Shown here: positions 7,929 to 17,134 of the stretch, piece after piece
Layout of the letters: the number at the start of each line of letters is the position of its first letter
Position numbering within the stretch: the first letter of the stretch is position 1
From: Bacteroides sp. GM023
GTDB lineage: Bacteria > Bacteroidota > Bacteroidia > Bacteroidales > Bacteroidaceae
Direction: 5' to 3'
Length of the DNA: 64,000 nucleotides
NCBI RefSeq assembly: GCF_014750685.1
Contig: NZ_JAAXGE010000008.1
Span: 62,001 to 126,000, forward strand
The notes under the pieces: model-generated
Database searches by the model: none
The model's input: the letters and a program-made list of their open reading frames with translations, nothing else
What the model was told of the DNA's origin: nothing
Position numbers and translations under genes: made by a program

Positions 7929-8516
7929 ATGAAAAAGATTTTTGGTGCTTTATTGATTGCTGTATGTATTGGTATGGCAATGCCTGCGCAAGCGCAGATA
8001 CACTTTGGTGTGAAAGGTGGTGTAAACTTGTCAAAAGCAAGTTTGTCCAATGTTGGAGATAACTTTAAGAAGGATAATTTTACCGGTTTCTTTATCGGTC
8101 CGATGGCTGAGTTTAATATTCCAATCGTAGGATTGGGAGTGGATGCTTCTTTGCTTTTTGCCCAAAGAGGGGTAGAAATAGGAGGTGAAAAGATAAAGCA
8201 AAATGGTCTTGATATTCCTGTAAATTTGAAATATAACATTGGCTTAGGAAGTCTATTAGGACTTTATATTGCTGCCGGCCCTGATTTCTATTTTGATTTT
8301 GCCAGTGATAAGACGATTGGTGACACGAAAATAGATAAGAAGAAAGCAGAAGTAGGAATTAATGTTGGTGCAGGTGTGAAGTTGCTGAATCATTTGCAGG
8401 TTGGTGCTAACTACAATATCCCATTGGGTGATACTGCGAAATGGAAGGAAGATGGTAGCGAAATAGGCTCCTATAAAACGAAGACCTGGCAAGTATCCGT
8501 TGCTTATATCTTTTGA
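7929..8516 (+). CDS. Small outer-membrane beta-barrel protein (porin-like family)
   Basis: A 195-residue precursor with a clear signal peptide (MKKIFGALLIAVCIGMAMPA then QAQ). The mature part starts IHFGVKGGVNLSKAS, the usual opening of the OMP_b-brl family. It continues with alternating strands (PMAEFNIPIVGLGVDASLLF and GLGSLLGLYIAAGPDFYFDF) and ends in Phe (VSVAYIF), a barrel-assembly signal. About eight strands are expected, resembling OmpX/OmpW-type barrels. No ligand or role can be assigned. It has its own promoter at 7896-7903 and a terminator at 8546-8578, so it is a single transcription unit. Confidence 0.85.
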   Translation: MKKIFGALLIAVCIGMAMPAQAQIHFGVKGGVNLSKASLSNVGDNFKKDNFTGFFIGPMAEFNIPIVGLGVDASLLFAQRGVEIGGEKIKQNGLDIPVNLKYNIGLGSLLGLYIAAGPDFYFDFASDKTIGDTKIDKKKAEVGINVGAGVKLLNHLQVGANYNIPLGDTAKWKEDGSEIGSYKTKTWQVSVAYIF

Positions 8517-8545
8517 CAAAATATTTATTTTAACATAGTAGAACT

Positions 8546-8578
8546 AGAGGCTTTCGACTGTCGGAAGCCTCTTTTTTT
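8546..8578 (+). terminator. Intrinsic terminator after the beta-barrel gene
   Basis: AGAGGCTTTCGA pairs with TCGGAAGCCTCT across a 2-nt loop, followed by seven T. The priA promoter box begins two bases after the T-run, so the two signals abut or overlap. Confidence 0.88.
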
Positions 8579-8579
8579 A

Positions 8580-8587
8580 TATCTTTG
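8580..8587 (+). promoter_or_regulatory. priA promoter -7 box
   Basis: TATCTTTG is an exact -7 match only eight bases upstream of the priA ATG at 8596. With the start site about four bases after the box, the leader would be roughly five nucleotides. The -33 region falls inside the preceding terminator stem. Confidence 0.6.
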
Positions 8588-8595
8588 TGCCTGCA

Positions 8596-11052
8596 ATGAA
8601 AAGATATGTAGATGTCATATTACCACTTCCGCTCCCAAAGAGCTTTACTTACTCCTTGCCGGACGAGTATGCGGAAGAAGTGAAGATAGGTTGCCGCGTG
8701 GTAGTTCCTTTCGGGCGAAAGAAGTTTTATACAGCTATCGTCCGCAACGTTCATTATTGTGCTCCGACGGAATATGAAGTGAAGGAAATATCTGCATTAC
8801 TCGATGCTTCTCCTATTTTATTGCCGAATCAATTCAAGTTTTGGGAATGGATAGCCGATTATTACCTCTGTGCGCAAGGTGATGTGTATAAAGCAGCATT
8901 GCCTTCCGGGCTGAAACTTGAGAGTGAAACGATCGTAGAATATAATCCTGACTTTGAAGCGGATGCTCCATTGCCGGAAAGAGAACAGCGCATACTTGAC
9001 TTGCTTGCCATAGATTCACAGCAATGTGTTACAAAGCTGGAGAAAGAGAGCGGCGTCAAGAATATCCTCACCGCCATTAAATCCCTACTCGATAAAGAAG
9101 CGATTTTCGTAAAAGAAGAATTGAGACGTACCTACAAACCCAAGACAGAAGCGCGGGTACGACTAGCAGGAACGGCTGACGAGAAGCAACTTCATATTTT
9201 GTTTGATATACTGTCCCGTGCTCCGAAGCAACTGGCACTTCTCATGAAATATGTAGAGTGTTCGGGTATTTTGGGGGATGGCACCCCGAAAGAAATCTCC
9301 AAGAAAGAATTACTGCAACGTGCTAATGTCGCTCCGGCAGTATTGAATGGTTTGGTAGATAAGAAGATATTCGAAATCTACTACCATGAAATCGGTCGAT
9401 TGAATAAGCAGGAGAAAGAGGTTGTTGAATTGAATGCCCTGAATGAATTTCAGCAACGGGCACACGATGAGATTGTAGAATCCTTTCGGGAGAAAAATGT
9501 CTGTCTGCTCCACGGGGTGACATCCAGCGGTAAGACAGAAGTATATATTCATCTGATAGAAGAAGCCATTCGTCAGGGAAAGCAGGTATTATATTTGTTG
9601 CCGGAGATTGCATTGACTACTCAAATTACAGAGCGATTGCAACGTGTATTCGGTTCGCGTTTGGGCATTTACCATTCTAAATTCCCCGATGCCGAACGGG
9701 TTGAAATATGGCGGAAGCAACTCGGAGAGAATGGCTATGATATTATTCTGGGCGTCCGTTCGTCAGTATTCCTGCCTTTCCAAAATTTGGGATTGGTAAT
9801 AGTGGATGAAGAGCACGAAAATACTTATAAGCAACAAGACCCTGCTCCCCGTTATCATGCACGTAGCTCAGCTATCGTTCTGGCTGCCATGTATGGTGCC
9901 AAAACGTTGTTAGGAACAGCTACGCCTTCCATCGAAACATGGCAGAATGCGATGGATGGTAAATACGGCTTTGTGCAACTGAAAGAACGATATAAAGAAA
10001 TTCAACTACCGGAGATTATTCCGGTCGATATAAAAGAACTACATCGCAAGAAGCGAATGGTCGGGCAATTCTCACCGCTCCTGATACAATATATGAAAGA
10101 AGCCCTGGAACAAAACGAACAGGTGATTCTTTTTCAGAATCGCCGCGGTTTTGCTCCGATGATAGAGTGCCGTACCTGTGGCTGGGTGCCGAAGTGCAAG
10201 AACTGTGATGTAAGTCTTACCTATCATAAAGGAATCAATCAACTGACCTGTCACTATTGCGGCTATACCTATCAACTTCCAAAGGCTTGTCCTGCTTGTG
10301 CGGGAACCGAATTGGTGAATCGTGGCTTTGGTACGGAAAAAATCGAAGATGATATTAAAGTTCTTTTCCCGGAAGCTGCCGTAGCACGAATGGACTTGGA
10401 TACTACCCGCACCCGTACCGCCTACGAAAAGATTATTGCCGACTTCGAACAGGGAAAGACCGATATCTTGATCGGAACACAAATGGTATCTAAAGGACTG
10501 GACTTCGACCATGTCAGCATCGTCGGAATACTGAATGCCGATACCATGTTGAACTATCCCGATTTCCGTTCTTACGAACGTGCCTTCCAACTGATGGCGC
10601 AAGTGTCGGGACGTGCCGGGCGTAAAAACAAACGCGGACGAGTGGTACTGCAAACTAAAAGTATTGACCATCCTATCATCCACCAGGTCATCGCCAATGA
10701 TTATGAAGACATGGTAGGCGGGCAATTGGCAGAACGCCAAATGTTTCATTACCCGCCTTATTACCGGTTGGTATATGTCTATCTCAAAAATCACAATGAG
10801 GCCCTGCTCGACCAAATGGCGGCAGTGATGGCAAACAAGCTCCGGGCAGTATTCGGCAATCGCGTACTAGGTCCTGATAAACCGCCCGTTGCCCGTATTC
10901 AAACACTGTTTATTAAAAAGATAGTGGTGAAGATAGAACAGAATGCCCCGATGGGACGTGCACGGGAGCTATTACTGCGTATTCAGCGTGAGATGATTGA
11001 AGATGAACATTATAAATCCTTGATAATCTATTATGATGTAGACCCGATGTAA
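8596..11052 (+). CDS. priA: Primosomal replication-restart helicase PriA
   Basis: An 818-residue SF2 helicase that reloads the replisome at collapsed forks. The order is an N-terminal 3' DNA-end-binding domain (VDVILPLPLPKSFTYSLPDE), the Walker A motif GVTSSGKTE with Lys313, the DEEH box at 404-407, a cysteine-rich zinc insertion around residues 525-575 (CRTCGW, CKNCD, CHYCGY, CPAC pairs), and helicase motifs V-VI (GTQMVSKGLDFDHV, QVSGRAGR). I use ATG 8596. The in-frame GTG at 8587 is part of the -7 promoter box and would lie upstream of the predicted transcription start. Confidence 0.96.
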   Translation: MKRYVDVILPLPLPKSFTYSLPDEYAEEVKIGCRVVVPFGRKKFYTAIVRNVHYCAPTEYEVKEISALLDASPILLPNQFKFWEWIADYYLCAQGDVYKAALPSGLKLESETIVEYNPDFEADAPLPEREQRILDLLAIDSQQCVTKLEKESGVKNILTAIKSLLDKEAIFVKEELRRTYKPKTEARVRLAGTADEKQLHILFDILSRAPKQLALLMKYVECSGILGDGTPKEISKKELLQRANVAPAVLNGLVDKKIFEIYYHEIGRLNKQEKEVVELNALNEFQQRAHDEIVESFREKNVCLLHGVTSSGKTEVYIHLIEEAIRQGKQVLYLLPEIALTTQITERLQRVFGSRLGIYHSKFPDAERVEIWRKQLGENGYDIILGVRSSVFLPFQNLGLVIVDEEHENTYKQQDPAPRYHARSSAIVLAAMYGAKTLLGTATPSIETWQNAMDGKYGFVQLKERYKEIQLPEIIPVDIKELHRKKRMVGQFSPLLIQYMKEALEQNEQVILFQNRRGFAPMIECRTCGWVPKCKNCDVSLTYHKGINQLTCHYCGYTYQLPKACPACAGTELVNRGFGTEKIEDDIKVLFPEAAVARMDLDTTRTRTAYEKIIADFEQGKTDILIGTQMVSKGLDFDHVSIVGILNADTMLNYPDFRSYERAFQLMAQVSGRAGRKNKRGRVVLQTKSIDHPIIHQVIANDYEDMVGGQLAERQMFHYPPYYRLVYVYLKNHNEALLDQMAAVMANKLRAVFGNRVLGPDKPPVARIQTLFIKKIVVKIEQNAPMGRARELLLRIQREMIEDEHYKSLIIYYDVDPM

Positions 11053-11110
11053 TAAAAGAAATTATTCCCCCTTATAAATAACCTTTATTAATTTAATTAA
11101 CTAACTAACC

Positions 11111-12907
11111 ATGAAACGACTTACTATTATTTCTTTAGCTAGTCTATTTAGTATGAGTCCTCTGCTTGCACAGCAAGGAGTTACTCAGTGTGGAACCCCG
11201 ACCGGACAACCGAAATTCCCGTTGGAAACCTATCAGGAATTGCCCGATCCTACGGCACCATCCGAAAAGGAATGGGCGGCAGTTACTGCGCCACAAATCT
11301 CTTGGGGTACGACCGATGCCCGTTATGCAAAACATCAGCTTCCTGCATTGAAAAATCAGAAGAATACTTCTTTGAAGGGCTGGCGTGGTGAGCGTGTGAA
11401 CGCGCAGGCTGTTGTGTGGACAGGAACAGAATTGAAAGACCTGAATTTCAGCTTCACCGATTTTAAGGATAAGAAAGGAAACACTCTTTCAAAAGATGCA
11501 CTGACCGCCGGCTTTGTCCGTTATGTGATGACAGACGAATTGAACAAGGATGGGAGAGGGGCATGCGGTTATCGTAAATCTGTGGATTTCGACTCATTGC
11601 TGGTAGCCGACCCGATTGATGTAAATCTGAAAACGATGGCTTTACCCGCCCGCACGGTTCAACCAATTTGGGTGCAATGCTGGATTCCGCAATCTGCTGC
11701 TCCCGGAACTTATAAGGGTGAACTATTGGTTAATGACGGTTCACGCCTGTTGCAGCGCCTGAATCTTGAAATTAACGTATCTTCCCGCGAACTTCCTCAA
11801 CCATCGGAATGGGCGTATCATTTGGATTTGTGGCAAAGTCCCTATGCAGTAGCCCGTTATTATCAGGTTCCTTTGTGGAGCCAGGAACATCTTGATGCGA
11901 TGCGTCCTTTGATGAAGATGCTGGCAGATGCCGGACAGAAGATTATTACGGCTACTTTGATGCATAAACCCTGGAATGGACAGACGGAAGATTATTTTGA
12001 TACGATGGTTACCTGGATAAAACGTGCGGATGGTACGTGGACGTTTGACTATACCATCTTCGATCGTTGGGTAGAGTTTATGATGAGCGTAGGTATTGAC
12101 AAGCAGATCAATTGTTATTCGATGGTTCCCTGGGAATTGTCTTTCCAATACTACGACCAGGCAACGAACTCTCTGAAATCAGTGAAAACTGCACCGGGTG
12201 AACAGGCTTATGAGGATATGTGGGTGTCAATGCTTTCGTCTTTCTCAAAACACTTGAAAGAAAAAGGCTGGTTCGATATTTGCGCTATCGCAATGGACGA
12301 GCGTCCGATGGATGTAATGCAGAAAACATTGAAAGTGATTCGTAAGGCTGATCCTGAATTCAAGGTTTCGCTGGCAGGAAATTATCATGCGGAAATAGAA
12401 CCGGACTTGTATGACTATTGTATTGTCATCGGACAGAACTTCCCGGAAGATGTACGTATCCGCCGTGCTGCCGAAAACAAACGTACCAATTATTATACTT
12501 GTTGTACGGAAGCTCATCCCAATACATTCACTTTTTCTGATCCTGCCGAAGCAGCCTGGATGAGTTTTTATTCAGCCAAGAAACATTTGGATGGTTATCT
12601 GCGTTGGGCATATAACAGTTGGCCGCTGGAACCGTTGCTTGATTCACGTTTCCGCACATGGGCAGCCGGTGATACATACCTCGTATATCCCGGAGCACGC
12701 AGTTGTATCCGTTTCGAACGTTTGATCGAAGGAATACAGGCGCATGAGAAGATAAATATCCTTCGCCGTGAATTTGAGAAAAAAGGTGATAAGGCCGGAT
12801 TGAAGAAAATAGAAAAGATGCTTGCTCCGTTCAATTTGGGAAATATGCCGGAAATTCCGGCAGCGGTCACCGTGAACCGGGCCAATCAGATCTTAAATTC
12901 GTTCTGA
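11111..12907 (+). CDS. GH123-like glycoside hydrolase (DUF4091 domain), secreted
   Basis: A 598-residue precursor with a signal peptide (MKRLTIISLASLFSMSPLLA then QQ). An N-terminal beta-sandwich-like half (about residues 30-240) precedes a TIM-barrel-like half, as in the DUF4091/GH123 catalytic family. GH123 enzymes are beta-N-acetylgalactosaminidases that use substrate-assisted catalysis with an Asp-Glu pair. Here AIAMDERPMDVM puts such a pair at Asp396-Glu397. RWAYNSWPLEPLLDSRF and TYLVYPGARSCIRFERLIEG are further family-like blocks. No SusC/D genes or sulfatases adjoin it, so it is an orphan hydrolase. Its substrate is a prediction, and other DUF4091 proteins have no known activity. Confidence 0.8.
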   Translation: MKRLTIISLASLFSMSPLLAQQGVTQCGTPTGQPKFPLETYQELPDPTAPSEKEWAAVTAPQISWGTTDARYAKHQLPALKNQKNTSLKGWRGERVNAQAVVWTGTELKDLNFSFTDFKDKKGNTLSKDALTAGFVRYVMTDELNKDGRGACGYRKSVDFDSLLVADPIDVNLKTMALPARTVQPIWVQCWIPQSAAPGTYKGELLVNDGSRLLQRLNLEINVSSRELPQPSEWAYHLDLWQSPYAVARYYQVPLWSQEHLDAMRPLMKMLADAGQKIITATLMHKPWNGQTEDYFDTMVTWIKRADGTWTFDYTIFDRWVEFMMSVGIDKQINCYSMVPWELSFQYYDQATNSLKSVKTAPGEQAYEDMWVSMLSSFSKHLKEKGWFDICAIAMDERPMDVMQKTLKVIRKADPEFKVSLAGNYHAEIEPDLYDYCIVIGQNFPEDVRIRRAAENKRTNYYTCCTEAHPNTFTFSDPAEAAWMSFYSAKKHLDGYLRWAYNSWPLEPLLDSRFRTWAAGDTYLVYPGARSCIRFERLIEGIQAHEKINILRREFEKKGDKAGLKKIEKMLAPFNLGNMPEIPAAVTVNRANQILNSF

Positions 12908-12947
12908 TACTATCATGAACTAACTGTTCAATTAGTACTAATATGCC

Positions 12948-12978
12948 GCAAGGAAACCTTGCCGGGGCGCTACGCCCC
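12948..12978. repeat. Two tandem perfect GC-rich hairpins
   Basis: GCAAGG-AAA-CCTTGC at 12948-12962 and GGGGCG-CTA-CGCCCC at 12964-12978 each have a 6-bp perfect stem and a 3-nt loop, one base apart. They end 13 bases before the next start codon. The first lacks a T-run and the second is followed only by TTAAAA. Confidence 0.7.
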
Positions 12979-12991
12979 TTAAAAGTTAATT

Positions 12992-13462
12992 ATGAAGAAA
13001 ATATTATTCGTTTGCCTGGGAAATATCTGCCGTAGTTCTACGGCAGAGGGCGTCATGCTTCATTTGCTAAAAGAAGCGGGACTGGAAAAAGAGTTTGTGA
13101 TAGACTCTGCCGGAATCCTGTCTTATCATCAAGGTGAATTGCCGGATAGCCGGATGCGCGCCCATGCAGCACGGCGCGGTTATCAACTGGTGCACCGTTC
13201 GCGTCCTGTCCGTACGGAAGACTTTTATAATTTCGATTTAATCATCGGTATGGACGACCGGAATATAGATGATTTGAAGGATAAAGCCCCTTCTCCCGAA
13301 GAGTGGAAGAAGATTCATCGCATGACGGAATATTGCACCCGCATTCCTGCGGATCACGTCCCCGACCCCTACTACGGAGGGGCCGAAGGATTTGAATATG
13401 TGATCGATGTGCTTGAAGACGCCTGTGCCGGCTTGCTTACTTCTTTAACTCCGGATAACTGA
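12992..13462 (+). CDS. Low-molecular-weight protein-tyrosine phosphatase
   Basis: A 156-residue cytoplasmic phosphatase. The P-loop FVCLGNICRSSTAEG gives the C-x5-R-S signature with the nucleophile Cys8 and Arg14, and DPYYGG near residue 130 carries the general acid Asp. Bacterial members act on tyrosine kinases that control capsule export, on arginine phosphate or on other phosphoproteins. No capsule genes lie nearby, so the target is open. The last 26 bases overlap the 3' end of the convergent 7TM-HD gene, so the two mRNAs would be complementary at their ends. Confidence 0.93.
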   Translation: MKKILFVCLGNICRSSTAEGVMLHLLKEAGLEKEFVIDSAGILSYHQGELPDSRMRAHAARRGYQLVHRSRPVRTEDFYNFDLIIGMDDRNIDDLKDKAPSPEEWKKIHRMTEYCTRIPADHVPDPYYGGAEGFEYVIDVLEDACAGLLTSLTPDN

Positions 13463-15509
13463 TCCGAGTATGATAAGCAATCTTTAATTTTTCTTTGAAT
13501 ACAGCTTTTACGGTTGCGATGTCCTTGAAAGTGATAGGACATTCTTTAAAATAACCTTCAGTAACCTGGGAGTCAATGATCTTGTCGACCAGGTTACTGA
13601 TACTTTCTTCCGTATATTCCGGCAGACTGCGTGACGCAGCTTCCACAGCATCTGCCATCATGAGGATAGCTTGCTCTTTAGTGAACGGATTCGGTCCGGG
13701 ATAAGTGAACAATTCTTCATTCGGCTCTTCGTCCGGATGCTCATTCTTCCATGAAATATAGAAATACTTTGTTTTTCCCCGTCCGTGATGGGTACTGATA
13801 AAGTCTTTGACAGCTTTAGGCAGATTATGTTTATCGGCTAACTTTAACCCGTCTGTGACATGGCTGATAACAACCTGCGCACTTTGTTCATAACCCAGGT
13901 TCTTGTGAGGATTGACCCCACCCGACTGATTCTCTGTAAAGAATGCCGGATTTTCCATCTTCCCTATATCATGGTATAAAGCTCCCGTACGAACCAATTG
14001 GCTTTTTGCCCCAATGCGGATAGCTGCTTCTGCCGCCAGGTTGGCCACCTGCATGGAGTGTTGGAATGTACCGGGCACTGTCTCGGACATTTGTCTCAAC
14101 AGGTCATTATTAATATTCGAAAGTTCCACCAAAGTAACATTAGAGGTAAATCCGAATGTCTTTTCGAGTAAGAATAATAACGGATAAGCAAATAGCAACA
14201 AGATTCCGTTAATAAAGAAATAGGTGTACATCCGTATGTTCAATTTCGAGAAGTCAGTCGAAAGCCCATTTTCCGTCATCAGTTCGAAAGCAAAATAAAC
14301 AGCGGCATAAGTCAGTATCACTAATAATGCCGTACGGAAAAGCTGTGATCTCTGCGAAAGCTCCCGTAAACTGAATATCGCGATCATTCCGGCTGCCAAC
14401 TGAGTCAGAATAAACTCGTGAGGAAAGCGCAGCGATATGGAGCAAATTAATATCGTGATGACATGTGTCAGAAAAGCCGTTCTCGAATCATGGAATACAC
14501 GGATAATAATCGGTAGCATCGCATAGGGTATGATATACACACTGGATACATTATGTGTCACCATAAAAGCAGTGATGATACTATAAAATACAATCAATGT
14601 GAAAAGTAACGATAGACTTCCTTTTCGCTGATAATAATCTTTCCTGAACAGATCAAGATAGAGCATGAAGCAAAGCATCAACATGCCGACAAACAGAATC
14701 TGTCCGAAAAGAATCAAACGGCTTTGTCCCATGGACTCATTGCGCTTGATAGATTCTTTACGCAGTGATTCCAATATGTTGTAAGTTGCGGGACTAATGA
14801 TTTCTCCCCGGTCGATAATCTTTTGTCCGCTGACTACCAATCCGTTTGCCCAGGAATAGTTGTTCAGCATCTCTTCTTTGGCTGTTTGGGTTCTTGGTTC
14901 GTCAAAGGTGAGGTTGGGAGTGATATATTCGTTCAGCGAACATTGTCTGAGGATTTCCCGGTTGAAGTGGGTGGAATCCGACGAGAGCAGATACTCATAT
15001 GCTTTCTTTACAGTATAAATACCGTCGATAGGGTGCGCATTGGCCAGTTTGTCATCAATGACCATGATAGACGTAGTGCTGTCTTTGTGCAACTGCTGTA
15101 TGCTCTCCGTAGATACAATTCCCGCCTGATAGATCTCTTTTAAGGTGCGTTCGATGTAGCGCAAGTAATCTATGGAAGGAAGTATTCCTTTCAGATTCGT
15201 GTGGTAGTTCTCTTTCAGTTTGGCTATTGCGTCCTTCTCGATTTTCTTGTCGAGCTCGTAATAAGGCTGGAAAAGAGCCATCAGACTATCTTGTTCTCTT
15301 TTCACTACGGCATCGTCCTTATAAATAGGAAAGTCGAAAGTAGCTATCAGTTGCCCGTACTTCCAGGGTTTGTTTATGTCAAACTGATAGTTGAACTTGC
15401 CGTCACGTGGCAAGAAATAGACAATCAGTGCCACAGTGCCCACAAACAGCAGTGATTTATATAACAAATCTCTCCATGAAAAACTCTTTTTCTTCTTCAA
15501 ATGTTCCAT
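13437..15509 (-). CDS. 7TM-HD transmembrane phosphodiesterase (PgpH-like)
   Basis: A 690-residue membrane protein. One N-terminal helix (LLYKSLLFVGTVALIVYFLP) leads to an extracytoplasmic 7TMR-HDED-type domain of about 220 residues, a seven-helix membrane block (about residues 265-460) and a cytoplasmic HD domain. The metal-binding HD pair is His513-Asp514 in GALYHDIGKMENP, with STHHGRGKTKYFY and MMADAVEAASR further on. Listeria PgpH, of the same architecture, cleaves c-di-AMP to pApA, and I infer that role here. I start at ATG 15509 because the longer frame (to 15548) runs through a promoter-like TACTTTTC near 15528-15535. Confidence 0.9.
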   Translation of the reverse strand: MEHLKKKKSFSWRDLLYKSLLFVGTVALIVYFLPRDGKFNYQFDINKPWKYGQLIATFDFPIYKDDAVVKREQDSLMALFQPYYELDKKIEKDAIAKLKENYHTNLKGILPSIDYLRYIERTLKEIYQAGIVSTESIQQLHKDSTTSIMVIDDKLANAHPIDGIYTVKKAYEYLLSSDSTHFNREILRQCSLNEYITPNLTFDEPRTQTAKEEMLNNYSWANGLVVSGQKIIDRGEIISPATYNILESLRKESIKRNESMGQSRLILFGQILFVGMLMLCFMLYLDLFRKDYYQRKGSLSLLFTLIVFYSIITAFMVTHNVSSVYIIPYAMLPIIIRVFHDSRTAFLTHVITILICSISLRFPHEFILTQLAAGMIAIFSLRELSQRSQLFRTALLVILTYAAVYFAFELMTENGLSTDFSKLNIRMYTYFFINGILLLFAYPLLFLLEKTFGFTSNVTLVELSNINNDLLRQMSETVPGTFQHSMQVANLAAEAAIRIGAKSQLVRTGALYHDIGKMENPAFFTENQSGGVNPHKNLGYEQSAQVVISHVTDGLKLADKHNLPKAVKDFISTHHGRGKTKYFYISWKNEHPDEEPNEELFTYPGPNPFTKEQAILMMADAVEAASRSLPEYTEESISNLVDKIIDSQVTEGYFKECPITFKDIATVKAVFKEKLKIAYHTRISYPELKK

Positions 15510-15567
15510 ATCCACTGAAATTTTTGCGAAAAGTACAAAAAAAAACAATAGTGTGGAAAAAAAGGTT

Positions 15568-15575
15568 TAATTTTG
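15568..15575 (+). promoter_or_regulatory. Promoter -7 box for gltX-waaA
   Basis: TAATTTTG is an exact TAnnTTTG match 28 nt before the gltX ATG. No -33 TTTG is evident. It lies in the divergent gap shared with the 7TM-HD gene. Confidence 0.55.
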
Positions 15576-15603
15576 CCACGATTTACCTATACTAACCCAA
15601 ATT

Positions 15604-17121
15604 ATGGCAGAAAGAAAAATAAGAGTTCGTTTTGCTCCGAGTCCTACCGGAGCATTGCACATCGGTGGTGTGCGTACAGCTTTGTATAATTATCTATTTG
15701 CGCGTCAACACGGCGGAGACCTGATATTTCGTATTGAAGATACTGACTCTAACCGGTTCGTTCCGGGAGCGGAAGAGTATATACTCGAATCTTTCAAGTG
15801 GCTGGGTATCCACTTTGATGAAGGCGTGAGCTTCGGTGGCGAACATGGTCCGTACCGTCAGTCCGAACGCCGCGAAATTTACAAGAAATACGTGCAGATT
15901 TTGCTGGAAAATGGAAAAGCCTACATTGCCTTTGATACTCCGGAGGAACTGGACGCTAAACGTGCTGAAATTGCTAACTTCCAATATGACGCATCTACCC
16001 GTGGAATGATGCGCAATTCACTGACTATGCCGAAAGAAGAAGTGGACGCACTGATTGCTGAAGGCAAACAATATGTAGTCCGTTTCAAAATCGAACCGAA
16101 TGAGGATGTACGTGTGAACGACCTGATTCGTGGTGAAGTGATAATCAACTCATCTATCCTTGATGATAAGGTTCTTTATAAATCGGCAGATGAACTGCCT
16201 ACTTACCACCTGGCAAATATTGTAGACGACCATTTGATGGAAGTCTCTCATGTGATCCGTGGTGAAGAATGGTTGCCTTCCGCTCCGCTGCATGTACTGT
16301 TGTATCGTGCTTTCGGTTGGGAAGACACAATGCCGGAATTTGCTCACCTGCCTTTGTTGTTGAAACCGGAAGGTAACGGAAAATTGAGCAAGCGTGACGG
16401 TGATCGTCTGGGATTCCCTGTATTCCCGTTGGAATGGCAGGATCCGAAATCAGGAGATGTTTCTTCAGGTTATCGTGAATCCGGTTATCTGCCCGAAGCA
16501 GTTATCAATTTCCTTGCTTTGCTGGGATGGAATCCGGGTAATGACCAGGAAGTGATGTCAATGGACGAACTGATTAAGTTGTTCGACCTGCACCGTTGCA
16601 GCAAGTCGGGAGCCAAGTTCGACTATAAAAAGGGGATATGGTTCAACCATCAATATATCCAGCAGAAACCTAACGAAGAAATTGCAGAATTGTTCTTACC
16701 GGTGCTGAAAGAGCACGGTGTGGATGTTCCTTTTGAGAAGGTGGTTACTGTGGTTGGTATGATGAAAGACCGCGTAAGTTTCGTTAAAGAACTGTGGGAT
16801 GTATGTAGCTTCTTCTTTGTGGCTCCTGCCGAATATGATGAAAAAACAGCAAAGAAACGTTGGAAAGAAGATTCTGCCAAGTGCATGACTGAACTGGCGG
16901 AAGTGATTGCCGGCATTGAGGACTTTAGCATCGAAGGACAGGAAAAAGTCGTAATGGACTGGATTGCTGAAAAAGGCTATCATACAGGCAATATCATGAA
17001 TGCTTTCCGTCTGACTTTGGTTGGCGAAGGAAAAGGCCCGCATATGTTCGATATTTCCTGGGTATTGGGTAAAGAGGAGACAGTGGCTCGTATGAAGCGG
17101 GCAGTAGAGGTTTTGAAGTAA
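15604..17121 (+). CDS. gltX: Glutamyl-tRNA synthetase
   Basis: A 505-residue class I aminoacyl-tRNA synthetase that charges tRNA-Glu. The HIGH-type motif is His19-Ile-Gly-Gly22 in PSPTGALHIGGVRTALYNYL. The KMSKS-type motif is KLSKRDGD starting at Lys260. The C-terminal third is the anticodon-binding helical cage. The length is normal. It is followed after 13 nt by waaA, so the two are probably cotranscribed. Confidence 0.97.
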   Translation: MAERKIRVRFAPSPTGALHIGGVRTALYNYLFARQHGGDLIFRIEDTDSNRFVPGAEEYILESFKWLGIHFDEGVSFGGEHGPYRQSERREIYKKYVQILLENGKAYIAFDTPEELDAKRAEIANFQYDASTRGMMRNSLTMPKEEVDALIAEGKQYVVRFKIEPNEDVRVNDLIRGEVIINSSILDDKVLYKSADELPTYHLANIVDDHLMEVSHVIRGEEWLPSAPLHVLLYRAFGWEDTMPEFAHLPLLLKPEGNGKLSKRDGDRLGFPVFPLEWQDPKSGDVSSGYRESGYLPEAVINFLALLGWNPGNDQEVMSMDELIKLFDLHRCSKSGAKFDYKKGIWFNHQYIQQKPNEEIAELFLPVLKEHGVDVPFEKVVTVVGMMKDRVSFVKELWDVCSFFFVAPAEYDEKTAKKRWKEDSAKCMTELAEVIAGIEDFSIEGQEKVVMDWIAEKGYHTGNIMNAFRLTLVGEGKGPHMFDISWVLGKEETVARMKRAVEVLK

Positions 17122-17134
17122 TCGACACAGTACT

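Noticed and set aside
10072..10815. A 247-residue minus-strand frame inside priA.
   Set aside because: PriA helicase motifs on the plus strand account for the region, and this frame is low in normal amino-acid composition.
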